From assembly GCF_905220365.1 (NCBI RefSeq), contig NC_061134.1, positions 9,377,001-9,441,000 of the forward strand: a DNA stretch of 64,000 nucleotides, given 5' to 3'. Of the stretch, positions 1 to 11,100 are shown piece after piece. The translations under genes and the position numbers were made by a program. How positions within the stretch are numbered: position 1 is the first letter of the stretch; every line of letters begins with the position of its first letter. The notes beneath the pieces are model-generated. The model worked only from the letters and a program-made list of their open reading frames with translations. It did no database searches and was not told the DNA's origin. Source of the stretch: Vanessa cardui (taxonomy: Eukaryota; Arthropoda; Insecta; Lepidoptera; Nymphalidae).

Positions 1-960
1 AAGAAGAAGGGATTGTGCAAGTAAAATTTTTGTTTTGAAAGGAAGGAAGTTCTGCAAACGTTTTAGAGAATGCAGAGAGAAATGGACACGTTTACTGACT
101 TCGTTAACCTGAGCTCTCCATGATAAATTGCAATCTATAACTAGCCCCAGATTACAAGCTTGGTCACTATATGCAATTTTAGTTCCACCATAGACAATTG
201 ATGGTACAATATCCCAATTAATCTTGCTACGTAACTGTCTGGTACCTATTATCAGTGCCTTCGACTTCAAGGGATTAACAAGAAGCCCAAAGGATGCAGC
301 CCAGTTCTTAATTTTTGCAAGATCATAATTGATATCATGTATGGTCGAACACAGATTTGATAAGGTGGCGTGTCTATAAAGTTGTAAATCGTCTGCATAG
401 AGATGGTAGTGAGAAGAAATAACTTTGGTAATTTCATTAATGAAGATTGAAAACAGAAGAGGAGAAAGTACGCCGCCTTGCGGAACGCCAGCAGAGAGAT
501 CAGCCCAGTCCGAGGAAGCCTCATCAGACTTTACCATCTGCCGACGACCACGAAGATAAGATTCGAACCAATCAATCACAGGCTGAGCAAAGTTAAGTGA
601 GCGAAGGATACCAAGCAATACATCAAAGTCGACTGAATTAAAGGCATTGCTAAAATCGAGCAAAATGAGAATAGTAAACTCTCTTTTGTCCATAGCAAAG
701 CGAATGTCTTCAGTGACTTTAAGCAGTGCGGTGGAAGTACTGTGACCGGAACGGAAACCGGATTGAAAAGGACTAAGGAGATGATTATGTGTTAGGAATT
801 CTGACATTTGCTTACGTACAACGTCTTCAAGGATTTTTGATAGGATAGGCAAAATAGAGATGGGACGAAATTGTGAAAATGAAGATGGATTTGATATTTT
901 AGGTAAAGGAATCACGTGTGCTAACTTCCAAACTGCTGGAAAGGTATTGGATTCATCCTG
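1..960 (-). CDS. LINE reverse transcriptase, partial, runs off the left edge
   Basis: Non-LTR retrotransposon polymerase fragment that would copy element RNA at a nicked chromosomal target. Read on the minus strand, one frame stays open from about 960 to base 1, so its stop lies outside the window. Visible in order are RPISILPILSKILE, the catalytic-block motif LLDFSNAFNSVDFD, GVPQGGVLSPLLFSIFINEI, and the active-site box LYADDLQLY with its two aspartates. A LINE-type thumb region follows. The protein begins abruptly near FPAVWKLAHVIPLP with a stop just upstream, so the endonuclease and first RT blocks are missing; this is the usual 5' truncation of LINEs. The clade (CR1/Jockey/R1-like) was not resolved. 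The frame is intact over ~320 codons, suggesting a fairly young copy. One active-block residue is N where D is common (SNAF for SKAF). Confidence 0.85.
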
Positions 961-1169
961 TCATCAATAATTTCTATACTAAACAGATTCAATAAACGTG
1001 TTTTCTATTTTCTTTTTTAATAGGGAAACTCCAAACTCTGCTACATGTGAGACGACTGAGAAATTAATAGCCAAATACTCACAATCGATCAAATTTAATG
1101 AGAGTAAAGAATATTTTCCCAGAATTAATTAATTTCTGAGAAACTCTAATTTAATCTATATATTAAATA

Positions 1170-1411
1170 TAAATAAATTTAAATATGAGACAACATCACA
1201 TACATTACTCTGATCCCAATGCTAAACCTAAGCTAAACCACTTGTGTTATGGAAAATCAGGAGTAACGAAGGAACCACAAACACCCAGACCCAAGAAAAC
1301 ATAGAAAACTAATGATAATCTACATTGACTCGGCCGGGAATCGAACCCGGGACCTCGGAGAGGCGTACCCATGAAAACCGGTGTACATACCGCTCGACCA
1401 TGGAGGTCGTC
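1170..1411 (-). mobile_element. tRNA-derived SINE, family 2
   Basis: Read on the minus strand, the head carries a Pol III A box (TGGTCGAGCGG) and a B box (GGTTCGATTCC) in tRNA-like spacing, followed by an unrelated body and an AT-rich tail near 1170. Similar AT-rich sequence on both sides (CTATATATTAAAT-like) may be a target duplication. It is not a working tRNA, because no acceptor stem closes. Only one copy of this family was recognised in the window. Confidence 0.7.
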
Positions 1412-1518
1412 TATATATATTAAATGTCATATTTTAATTTTAAAGAACAGTATCAAAATTAATAAAGTAAACATTTTACCTTTAATTCAATTGCTAAAAC
1501 TAAAGTAGTAACCCCATA

Positions 1519-1720
1519 AAATTCCACTACAGGGCTTAGTCCTTCCTTTGAGGGAAAAGGTTAAAGAAAAGAAAAGCTTATCCCATCCACGCTTTTTCGC
1601 TTTTATCCGGGATTTTCACCTGAGATATGGTTTCCTTATGATATATACCTTGACCGCCTAGCAGTAGATGATATAACATTGATTAAACACATAAAATGCA
1701 GTTGCCTATTATTATTTGAA
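1519..1720 (-). mobile_element. Degenerate tRNA-derived SINE, family 1
   Basis: A decayed copy of the SINE at 1901-2210. It keeps the order 'ctgggcttagtcc', 'cctttgagg', 'gtttcctta' and 'aaacacataaa', with many substitutions and the tRNA head lost. Confidence 0.5.
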
Positions 1721-1900
1721 CCTTTAAACTTCGGTTAAGAATCACGTGTTTTAAGCACTAAGATATCAAGGCAGCATACTCGTATTATAATCGAATTTAC
1801 ACTAATATTTTAAATGTGAAAGTAACTGCGCCTTTCTCTCTGGTACTATTTAACAGCTAAACAATTGAAGCGAATTTGATTTAATTTGGTATTATAATAT

Positions 1901-2210
1901 ACAACAAACAACAACAACAGAAGCCTGTAAATTTCCCCTGCTGGGCTAAAGGCTTCCTCTTCCTTTGAGGAGAAGGTTTGGAACATATTCCACCACGCTG
2001 TTCCAACGCGGGCTGGTGGAATACACATGTGGCAGAATTTCTATGAAATTTGTCACATGCAGGTTTCTTCACGATGTTTTCCTTCACCGCTGAGCACGAG
2101 ATGAATTATAAAGACAAATTAAACACATGAATCAGCGGTGCTTGCCTGGGTTTGAACCCGCAATCATCGATTAAGATGCACACGTTCTAACCACTGGGCC
2201 ATCTCGACTC
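1901..2210 (-). mobile_element. tRNA-derived SINE, family 1, near full length
   Basis: Reference copy for the commonest SINE here. On the minus strand the head reads GAGATGGCCCAGTGGTTAG (A box) and then GGGTTCAAACCCAGG (B box). A body of about 200 bp follows, and the tail is a CAACAACAACAG-type repeat at 1901-1920. ATTATA-like sequence on both sides may be the target duplication. Pol III transcription and LINE-driven mobilisation are inferred from the class. Confidence 0.8.
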
Positions 2211-2760
2211 ATTATACTCATATTATAACATAATAAGCCAGAACCTCAAAAGGAACGTAGGCTACTAAAAAAAAAGCTATAAAAAGTATTTTATACCTAC
2301 AATCTACGACGAATGCAAAAAGTAGTTGCCCTATTCAATAATTGCTCAAGTATTGAAAAAACTCATGGTGTTCACTTTTGTGACCGGATGCGTGATCAAT
2401 ATTAAATTAATTTCATAATTCACTTTATATCTGGGATATTGGAAGGCAAAGTAAATAGTAAAACCGATTTATATTTGAATAAATTTAATATAATAGCCGG
2501 TAAACATACTTATTTCTAAACACCGATTACAATGAATTCCATAAAAATAATTAAATCAAATTACATTATTATAGCATTATTATTACAAAATAAATTCAAC
2601 AATACGCTCACCTGGGTTATTACCAAACAAACAGTTCAGAGCACCGATAGTGCCGTTCAACACTGAAACACTTCTTATCTGTTGACATCTGTTGAGCTTC
2701 TTATAAAGACTTGTCATTTGAGCCAATAAGACAACCGTGACATAACACCTTAACACCTGA
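2211..2760. other. AT-rich spacer, nothing recognised
   Basis: No coding signal, RNA gene or clear repeat was seen; short AT-rich sequence only. Confidence 0.4.
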
Positions 2761-2981
2761 CTTACTCGGTGGTAGGGCTTTTGCAAGCCCGTCTGTGTAG
2801 GTACCACCCACTTATCAGTTATTCTACCGCCAAATAACAGTTCTCAGTATTGTTGTGTTCCGGTCTGAAGGGTGAGTGAGCCAGTGTAACTACAGGCACA
2901 AGGGACATAACATCTTAGTTCCGTCATTGTCTATGGGTGATGGTGGCCCATATGCTCGTCCATACCTATACCATAAAAAAA
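2761..2981 (+). repeat. Hairpin-headed repeat (Lep1-like), internally deleted
   Basis: Starts with the family signature: GGTGGTAGGGCTT, a short loop, then AAGCCC, forming a hairpin. This is followed by 'taggtaccaccc', 'tgttgtgttccgg' and 'gagtgagccagtgtaac', and the copy ends in an A run. The middle part ('aaggttggtggc' to 'cttacagc') is deleted. Confidence 0.75.
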
Positions 2982-3300
2982 CACCAGAACTTGATTAAAA
3001 ATATTATCTCCCACATATATAGAAATACTAAATAATAAAATGAATAAAGTTATTCTAAAAACAATGTTTTCAATATACAAGTTTGATTAGGTCACACTAT
3101 GATATATCGTAGTAAATAAATTTACAGAATATAATCGAATAGAATTGTCATGGGAATGCATTTCCAATTTGCTTTAATATTATGGTGACATTGTGCGTCA
3201 TTGTTGCTTACTGTACAGGGAATTATTTCATTGAATATAATAATATACTTTTGTTAACATCAATAGTGTAGAAACATAATTTTATATAAATAAGTTAGTT

Positions 3301-3475
3301 CAACAACAGCTTGTAAATTTCCCACTACTGGGCTATGGCCTCCTATCCATTTTGAGAACGTTTGGAGAATATATTCCACCACGCTGTTCCAATGCGGGTG
3401 GGTGGAATACGCATGTGGCAGATTTACCGCCGAACGCGGGATGAACTGCAATGATCGGTTAAGATGCATGTGTTA
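3301..3475 (-). mobile_element. tRNA-derived SINE, family 1, internally deleted
   Basis: Matches the 1901-2210 copy from the tail to 'tggcagattt', then jumps to the head-proximal 'ggttaagatgcatgtgtt'. About half of the body and the A-box end are missing. Confidence 0.7.
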
Positions 3476-4466
3476 TAAAAGTTAACTCAGCGATACAAAA
3501 TTACAACTTTAGAATCAACATGCATTCGTAACAAAATTTTGCCTAGGTAGGCAATTTTCAAAGTCGTTTGAAATTTTGACATTAGCTAGGTTTCCTTCGT
3601 TAATGCTGTCATTAAATCAAACGAGTTTACTAAACAACAGTATGCAGTTGCGATTCATGAAATTGCCAACTATTTCTATGGAAATGCATATTTAAAAGCT
3701 ACAGATACAAGGGGCTTATATATAGACAGATTAGATTCTTTGGTTAGAGACGCATGATCTAAGGCATCATATTTCCTTCTTGACTACTGTTTCTTATTAT
3801 GCCAGTGTCTAGAATATCATTTCACCTATGTGCCAGTCTGTTATGAAACGAGCAACGAAAATAAACGAACAAGTATTTAAAATTATAAAGAACTTTGTAT
3901 AATTGTATTATTTACAGGCTAAAAAAAAAAGAAACATAACGTTCTGAATTAATCAAATAATTTAAATATAGAAAAATAAAATATGTCATACAGTTTAACA
4001 AAGCGATTATTTATTAGAGAGCACTTTTGCGAGTACCATATAAAAGTACAAAAAAAAATCGAATCTAATCGACTTTTTTCGAGAATACTAAGCATGTTAA
4101 TTTTAGCATGTTAATTTAAGATTCAAAATCAAATACATTCGCTTGTTCCTCCAATTCATTTGCAAATGTTTTCATTATTTTAACATTTTTGTGTTCGATT
4201 TTAGTATTTATTTCATTCTGTAATTAAAATGTTTTAAATGAATATTAAAGTTTGTTTTGATTCATTGAATTGAAATAGTGCTTTAATTAATTACTATATT
4301 TTCGAAAAAAATAATGACAATACATTTTACTACTACGCTACGCTATAGGTAAAAACTATATGTGAATATAAATATTTCTTTCACAAGTATTCAATAAGAA
4401 ACTGGTTATTTTTTATATAAAATAATTATTATAAATCGTATACATTCAATCTATATTTGACCACTT
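3476..4466. other. AT-rich spacer, nothing recognised
   Basis: No open frame of note and no recognisable repeat. Confidence 0.4.
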
Positions 4467-4727
4467 TACTTGGCGGTATGGCTTTGTGCAAGCCCGCGTT
4501 GCTAATGCTCACTCATTAGATATTCTAACGCCAAACAAAATAATTTCAGTATTCCAGTTTGAAGGGTAAGTGTCTTAGAGTAATTACAATCACAAGAGAA
4601 ATATAATCTCGTTTCTCAAGCTTGGTGATGCATTGGTAAAGATATTTCCTAAAATGTTTGTGAGTAGTGACCACATTCCATCAGGTGGACTATTTACCCA
4701 CCCGCCTACTTATAATATATAAAAAAT
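4467..4727 (+). repeat. Hairpin-headed repeat, diverged copy
   Basis: Retains 'ggctttgtgcaagcccg', 'tattctaacgccaaac', 'ccatcaggtgg' and 'acccgcctacttata' with a terminal A run. It is more diverged than the copies at 16885 and 33561. Confidence 0.65.
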
Positions 4728-5249
4728 ATGTTGTCATTAACCAGCCTTATATACCTCAACGCACCTATCCAGGTAGCCGTTGGATAGATGTTACAATGAA
4801 TACACATGTTCATTAATATATTATGTAACTACATTATGAATTTCAATATAATGGTGAAGCAATGTGTTTACGTGACGACTTTGAACGTCCAAATGAAGGC
4901 AGCATTCGAAACACTTATTTGCATATTTTAATTATTCTGCAAAATTTCCTTTTAACGTGACAAAGTTCCATTAATACTGTTAAACGTCTGATTATTTATA
5001 ATAGTTATATATTATAATAAATAGAACAAGTAGACATACTGTATAGCAAGATACTATCAGTAGAACAAATATAACTGAGTTGCCTACAGATATTGTCCTG
5101 TCAAATACTGCTCTTACCAACGAACCTCTGTTATATATAACTATTTATATAGGATAGATCAATAACAATAAAGGTGCAGTTATATATTTGCATCCGAGAA
5201 CCGTCTTAAATACGATCAAATTTGGCCTTAGAAATTCAAAACTGTTAAT

Positions 5250-5592
5250 ACATACTCATAAAATTGAAGTGTCCGTTTGTAATGTTAAATGCATGTATAT
5301 CTACGACACGTTGCTAATATCAAAATAGCATTTTTCTCAACTTTTGTGTCTGGAACGGCTGGACTGATTTTGGTGGAACTTTTACAGATAGCTGATGTAA
5401 TAAGGAGTAAATTAAACTACTTTTATTTTAGAAATACATATATATATATATATGTATATAATAATGTCAAAATATTGTTCAGTACCGCGTGCCTCTTCTA
5501 CCTGGGTGCCTCGCACCTGTCATAATATCACAAAAGCCGCCTTAAACAGAATATAAAAGTTTAAAAACACACAAAGTCGTGGGCACATCTAG
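5250..5592 (+). mobile_element. Non-autonomous Helitron-like fragment
   Basis: Carries 'ataaaattgaagtgtc' near the left end, the 'ggaacggctggactgatttt' block, 'agctgatgtaataaggagtaa', and a right end 'gtcgtgggcacatctag' followed by T, which fits a Helitron CTRR end. It encodes no protein. A (TA)n tract lies at about 5436-5456. Class assignment rests on the ends and is tentative. Confidence 0.5.
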
Positions 5593-5964
5593 TATTTATA
5601 TATAACAAGCTCAACAGAACCGATTTCCTCCTTTACTTGACTTTATTAATAGTTCTCGTTAATGTCAGAGTGTGTTGTAAGCGCCTCGAGGCTCGTTTGT
5701 TAAAGAGATTCATTCCGAACTTTATCTTCTCTGCTCCACAACGGGCTGCGATATACGTCTCGTTTTAATTATGTTCCTTACTTTTAAAGTTTCATATCTT
5801 TAAGACTGTATAATGTTAGTTAAAATTAGCTGAATATCATATCATATTCATATCAATGGTGTTATTATACCATTCCTTACAAAAATGTAAGGTGATTTGA
5901 TAAAATATTATGGTTAATGTGTCATAATCACTAGTCTCTGCTCACTAGTCACTAGATAGTAGAA

Positions 5965-6174
5965 AACAAAGTCGCTTTCTCAGTCCCTATATCCCTATGT
6001 ATGCTTAAATCTTTAAAACTACGCAACGGATTCTGATGCTGTTTTTTTTTTTTAATATATAGATTTATTCGAGAGGAAGGTTTTTGTATATAATACATGG
6101 ATAATATAGAAAATAAACACTGATAATTTCTACTGTGATATCATATCATTGCGAAGCCGGGGCGGGTTGCTAGT
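5965..6174 (+). mobile_element. Repeat ending in 'gcgaagccggggcggg...CTAG', Helitron-like 3' end
   Basis: Has 'aaagtcgctttctcagtccc', 'ctacgcaacggatt', 'gaggaaggtttttgtatata' and ends 'gcgaagccggggcgggttgctag' before T. The same sequence is embedded in the fold-back elements at 9022-9240 (inverted) and about 63230-63463, and again at 53985-54215. A stem can form between the C-rich and G-rich parts near the end, as expected for a Helitron terminus. Confidence 0.5.
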
Positions 6175-6808
6175 TAATAAACTGAAATGTCAAAAAATGC
6201 CTCATTGACTTTTGACTTTGAAATGACATTGTTTTCTTTGGCTTGTTACCTTTCTGGGTGGTTAGGTATAAAGAAACAATATTAGGTTATAAAAATTTTA
6301 ATGCACAGTAACATAGTATTATAAACAACCAATTACTTAATTTACTAGTTACTTATTATAATGACTATTATATAAAATTATGCCAGCTAGACTCAGCGTG
6401 GGTCACTTGGGATAAAAGGAAAGCTTGAAAATTCAATGTTTACTAATCCAAAATTTAAGGTTGAAAATTAGGCGCCACTGACGAATAAATTAGTTGATGT
6501 GGTTTGAAAGAATACACCGTTCGCCAGACCGGTGTAAACGAAATTTATAATATAATTGAAAGGGGGTACATCACCAAAGTTTCCAGCTACACGTGGATAC
6601 CGACAACGGCTTAGGGAACAGGCCTGCTGTCCTTGGAGTTGCACCAGCCGCTATCTGGGCACACTCAACCAGGAACCTGGAGCCGTTCACTCTTAATATT
6701 TCCATTCAAGAAGTCCACGTGGTGGGTAAATCCGATTTAAAAAAAAACCTCCTGTAATACGAAATATACAGGTTCAATAAGTTAAGCTAATAAGCAAATG
6801 ATAAATAC
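6175..6808. other. Unassigned stretch with a GC-richer core
   Basis: Bases 6520-6730 are clearly richer in GC than the surroundings ('gcaggcctgctg', 'ccaggaacctggagcc') and look like decayed transposon or LTR-type sequence, but no family could be named and no frame is convincing. Confidence 0.3.
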
Positions 6809-6908
6809 CTTAACGAGAGATGTAAGCACGAATTTACCTTCTGGAGGTTCAAAGTCCTGCTTACACAAATTGACGATCTTAACTCCGGAGAACCATTTCA
6901 AAGGGTCA
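6809..6908 (-). other. Exon-like segment, minus strand, unknown protein
   Basis: On the minus strand, 100 bases lie between an acceptor-like TTTCCAG (just above 6908) and a donor-like GTATTTAT (just below 6809). They encode 33 residues beginning DPLKWFSGVKIVNLCK and ending in LVK, with protein-like composition. An alternative donor (GAAG then GTAAAT) lies inside. No adjoining exons were found, so it may be a chance frame, an exon of an undetected minus-strand gene, or a captured or dead fragment. Confidence 0.3.
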
Positions 6909-8269
6909 CTGGAAACCACAATTTACACATAACTACGATTTTCGAATAGCAAACCAATGCATTTAATCAAAAACAAGAATTAAAGACTTACAATTTCTTA
7001 CGAGTCGGTAAACATGATATAAAGTTCTGTCAAACTTCAAAACTTCATTGTTAATATAAATTCTGAAAAGATAACTGCTATTAAAGCACTGAATACTAAA
7101 CAACCACAAATAAAGAAACTCAATTATTAAGACAACTCGCCGATATATTCAGTATATCGAATTAGAAGTTTGGATTCGGTGTGAAGCCGATAATTCCAAA
7201 ATTCAAAAAGAACGAAATCGAAAGTTCACGAACCTTTGAAAGGTTAGCGAGTGTGACCAGTATCACTACCAAAATACCCTTAATGAAAAAGGAATTATAT
7301 CCATAATTAAATCAGGGAAATAATTTTGGAATAATTATTAAAATTAAGAAAAGCCAAATATGAGGCAAAGTAAATTTATCATAACTAAACTCCGACACCT
7401 ACATCGAAGAACTAACCTTTAAACTGGAAGACAGCTATTAAATTAATCTGAAACGATGTGAAATGACCTCTAATCAAATTCAGCAAACGAATTAGATGAT
7501 TAAAATCTTATTTAATAATTGTTTTAATGCACCTTTAAAATAAATGTAATTTATTATATTAATTAAAATTTTAGAAAATGCCAAGTTGAAGCGTTATACT
7601 AGCAACACCGATATAAATTAAGTGGGAAATAGGTCAATGGCACGGAATTTAGCGAATTGACACTTTTTTGACGTTTTATATAATTATAAAAAAAAGTTAA
7701 AATTATGAAAATAATTTTTAATGTAACAGGCTACATGAAAATATCACATTAAATATGTACATAGATATTATGTACGTGTGTGTTAACTGCGGGGAAATGT
7801 GTGTAAGGTTACTGTTTGAATGCATATTATATGAAAATTTTAACATCTGATGTTTCTTTTCAATATGACCTTCAAGTATACCAAATTAAAAACTTATACA
7901 GCCGAGTAATTTTCATAAATATGGTAATTGTTTTCTTTATTTATTAATGAAGACCAAAAAAGGTACAAATAAAAAGTATTTATTGCGCATAGAGTAATTA
8001 TATATTATTGCGGCTAGAATAACCCCGATTAAAAATGCATCTAAGATATTCGTCGTATTCAACAGCTTGGCGCTTTTCCAAGTAGAAGAATAGCATACCC
8101 ACCGCGTTAAGTCAATCAGCATTTTTATAATCAATATTCCGCATTTCTCTTAATGATTATTTATGTAAATATAAATTTATTGGACGTAGCGGAACTATTT
8201 CTTAACGTTTGGACCGATTTTGATGTTGTATGCATTTGTGTTAGATGCTATAGATTGTACAATCGGAAA
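6909..8269. other. AT-rich spacer, nothing recognised
   Basis: No repeat family or coding segment could be supported. Confidence 0.35.
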
Positions 8270-8355
8270 TCAGATTAAATCAAATTACTTTATTCAATAA
8301 AGAAACATTACTCTTACTTACTGATTGTCAAATTAAACATTATCAGTTCGGAAAA
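8270..8355 (-). mobile_element. LINE 3'-end fragment
   Basis: Matches the 3' end of the LINE at 56785-60960 in the same minus orientation: 'tttattcaataaagaaacat', then 'cttacttactgattgtcaaa', compared with 56815-56890. It is a short, severely 5'-truncated insertion. Confidence 0.6.
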
Positions 8356-8437
8356 GATAAGTATACAATACTTATCACACCAGAGCGTCGATGAGGAAGT
8401 GCAAACGGATTGCCGGTTATTTTATACCTTTATGCTT

Positions 8438-8498
8438 ATCTATACATATAATAAAATTGAAGTGTCTATTTGTAATATTAAAAATTCCTTTTCAACCG
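8438..8498 (+). mobile_element. Helitron-like 5' end, interrupted
   Basis: Reads TCTATACATATAATAAAATTG, a TC-starting end matching the left end of the family at 5250. It stops where the fold-back element begins at 8499, and no continuation was recognised beyond 10220. Confidence 0.45.
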
Positions 8499-8529
8499 AC
8501 TTCCAAAAGGAGGAGGTTATCAATTCGTC

Positions 8530-8581
<52 letters not shown>

Positions 8582-10220
8582 GTTACCTCATAACTTTTCA
8601 CTGGGTGGACCGATTTTGATAATTTTTTTTTTGTTTGAAAGGTAGTGCTTCCCGTGGGGTCCCGTTTTTTTATTTTTTTTTCCGATGATGGTATCCATGT
8701 GAAAACGACATAAGTCTTAAATTTGCATTACGTATATGCGCGACAAATAGGTGAATAACTGAAAATCACGTTAACCAATTTTGATAATTCTTTTTTTATT
8801 ATAAAATATATACTTCAAGGGTAATTTGGTGAAAGTTTGGTAAGGTTCTGAGCACAGGATCCATGACAAAGTAACGGAACGGAGAGGAACGGAACAATTC
8901 TGAGGAGCACATTAGCGATACTCGGTCGAATCTTTTATTTATAGGTTATTTGGATATTTGAGTCACCTTCCGTAATGTGGTTATGTTTATGTAATTATCA
9001 TAGTCGAATATTATAAACAACTAGCTACGCACCCCGGCTTCGCACGGGTGCAATACTGATACTAAATATACTACAGAATTTGTTTATTAACGACATCATA
9101 TTGCAAACTTCTAAAATTATTAGTGTTTCTTTACAATATTGTTCATGTATTAACACACAAACTTTCCCCTTGAATCACACAATCTATTAAATAAAACCGC
9201 ATCAAAATCCGTTGCGTAGATTTAAAGATATAGGGACAGAGAAAGCGACTTTGTTTTATACTATGTAGTGATGGAACTCCTATACGGCTCGCAGTTAGGG
9301 TGCGATATGGGGCAGAATTTCTTACTATCTTTAATCAAATTTTGTGTATGTGATGTGATGTCATATGATGTACGAAATATAGTTGGTCTTTTTCAAAGTT
9401 TTTTTGCTGAGTTCGATTACAGCTCTTTCGAGGGATCCTTGTAGTTTACGCCGCGTGACGTATTAAATCCGCATTTTCGAAAGTCTATTTTTGCTTTATT
9501 CGCAAGTTTCCTTTGAAATTGTCCTCGAAGTAGTTTCTGACTCATATAAACGGAACGCTTAATCTATCCATATTAAAAAAAATTAGTTAGTCAACATCAG
9601 CTTCACTTAAAATCAAAAAATAAATAAAATTTTAACAAAAAGAAAAACCGACTTCAAACAAAACACTATTTTAAAACAAATGAATATGCACGAAAAAGTA
9701 ATAAAAATAATTGCGTATTCAACATATTTTTTAGAGTCTTCCTAAGTTAAATGAAATGAAAAATATTAGACTACTTAAAAGTCGATTAACGATTATATCA
9801 TGTAGTTATAATTATTGTTATATTTGGAGTCGGTGTCAGCCAATAAAACCCTACAGTATATCTATCAACAAAACAATACGAGAATACTTTAACAAATATG
9901 TTTTTTACAAATTACCTTTTACTCAATAATATACTGAATCAATCAAGGGGCTCGTATCGCTTCTTTCTTTTGATTGTTGGGGCAAGGGCACCGTGGCTGA
10001 CACCGGCTCCAAATATACCAATAACTATAACTACATGATATAATCGTTAATCGACTTTTAAGTAGTCTAATATTTTTCATTTCATTTAACTTAGGAAGAC
10101 TCTAAAAAATATGTTGAATACGCAATGATTTTTATTACTTTTTCGTGCATATTCATTTGTTTTAAAATAGTGTTTTGTTTGAAGTCGGTTTTTCTTTTTG
10201 TTAAAATTTTATTTATTTAT
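8499..10220 (+). mobile_element. Fold-back element, copy 1 (outer arm plus inner palindrome)
   Basis: Non-coding element with two modules. The outer module (8499-9619) begins TTTTCAACCGACTTCC, carries a long poly-T tract (about 8537-8575) and includes an inverted CTAGT-ended segment at about 9022-9240. The inner module (9620-10220) is a large palindrome: 'aaaaaccgacttcaaac' on the left returns as 'gtttgaagtcggtttttc' on the right, with arms of roughly 220 bases. The copy at 62381-63973 is nearly identical and inverted. No transposase is encoded. The class (Helitron-like or fold-back DNA element) is unresolved. Confidence 0.8.
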
Positions 10221-11100
10221 ACACAATTATAGTATGACACAACTTAGATGTATATAATATATATGTCATATGATATTACAAGTAAATATTGGTAATTTGG
10301 GATAGTGTACTTAATTCGGATGTGATCGGTTTTACGAATTTTGCCGATGTTACATCTAAGTTGTGTCGTACTATACATATATCTACACATGCTGGATACA
10401 GGATTATTTGACCTTGAATCACTAAATAGAACCAGAGCTTCACGCTTACCTACTCGTCTTGCATACATTTAGCCAAATATCACACATTCTGATATAATAA
10501 TACTACTTAAATTGTCAAAGATTATAAAATATGAAACATTTCTTCGGTATATCATTGTTTAATACCTAATTTAATTCGATAATAATAATGATGTATTTAA
10601 AAAAAATTAAAGAATGGTAGTTTTGGTGGAGAAAATCTTTGATTTTTATGTACGAATAAAATTTTTCTGGCTTAGTTGCATGAATATAATTCAAATTTAT
10701 TTATTCAATGTAGATATATATAATTAAAATTAACACATAAAAAGCACAGCTGCTCAAGGTCGTTCTCTTAAGATACTTACCTTATATTAACAGCTGATGA
10801 AAATACCTTTTAATCTATATCCACATATAAAAGCAAAATACCACTCACTGATTGATCACGGAATCTCAGAAATTATAACAATAAGTAAAATGGGGATTGG
10901 AAGTGTGTGTTTTCTGTTAATTTCTTATTATATACTGAGTCCGAGGTGCCATTATTTTTAATGGGTACTTTAGACATGTAGATATATCTCACTGAGATCT
11001 TTAACAACGATGGGAATAATAATAAATTATTTCCAAAATACTTTTAAGTACATATTTAACTTCTCGAAAGTTTTGACATAACTTATTAGAAATCTAATAT
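10221..11100. other. AT-rich spacer, nothing recognised
   Basis: Contains the inverted pair 'tagtatgacacaacttagatgta' (about 10231) and 'tacatctaagttgtgtcgtacta' (about 10350), so a ~140 bp hairpin is possible. Nothing else was recognised. Confidence 0.35.

Noticed and set aside
1330..1408. tRNA gene candidate
   Set aside because: A and B boxes are present, but the acceptor stem does not close and a SINE body follows; treated as a SINE head.
8391..8645. Open frame with a long Phe run
   Set aside because: The Phe run is the poly-T tract of the fold-back element.
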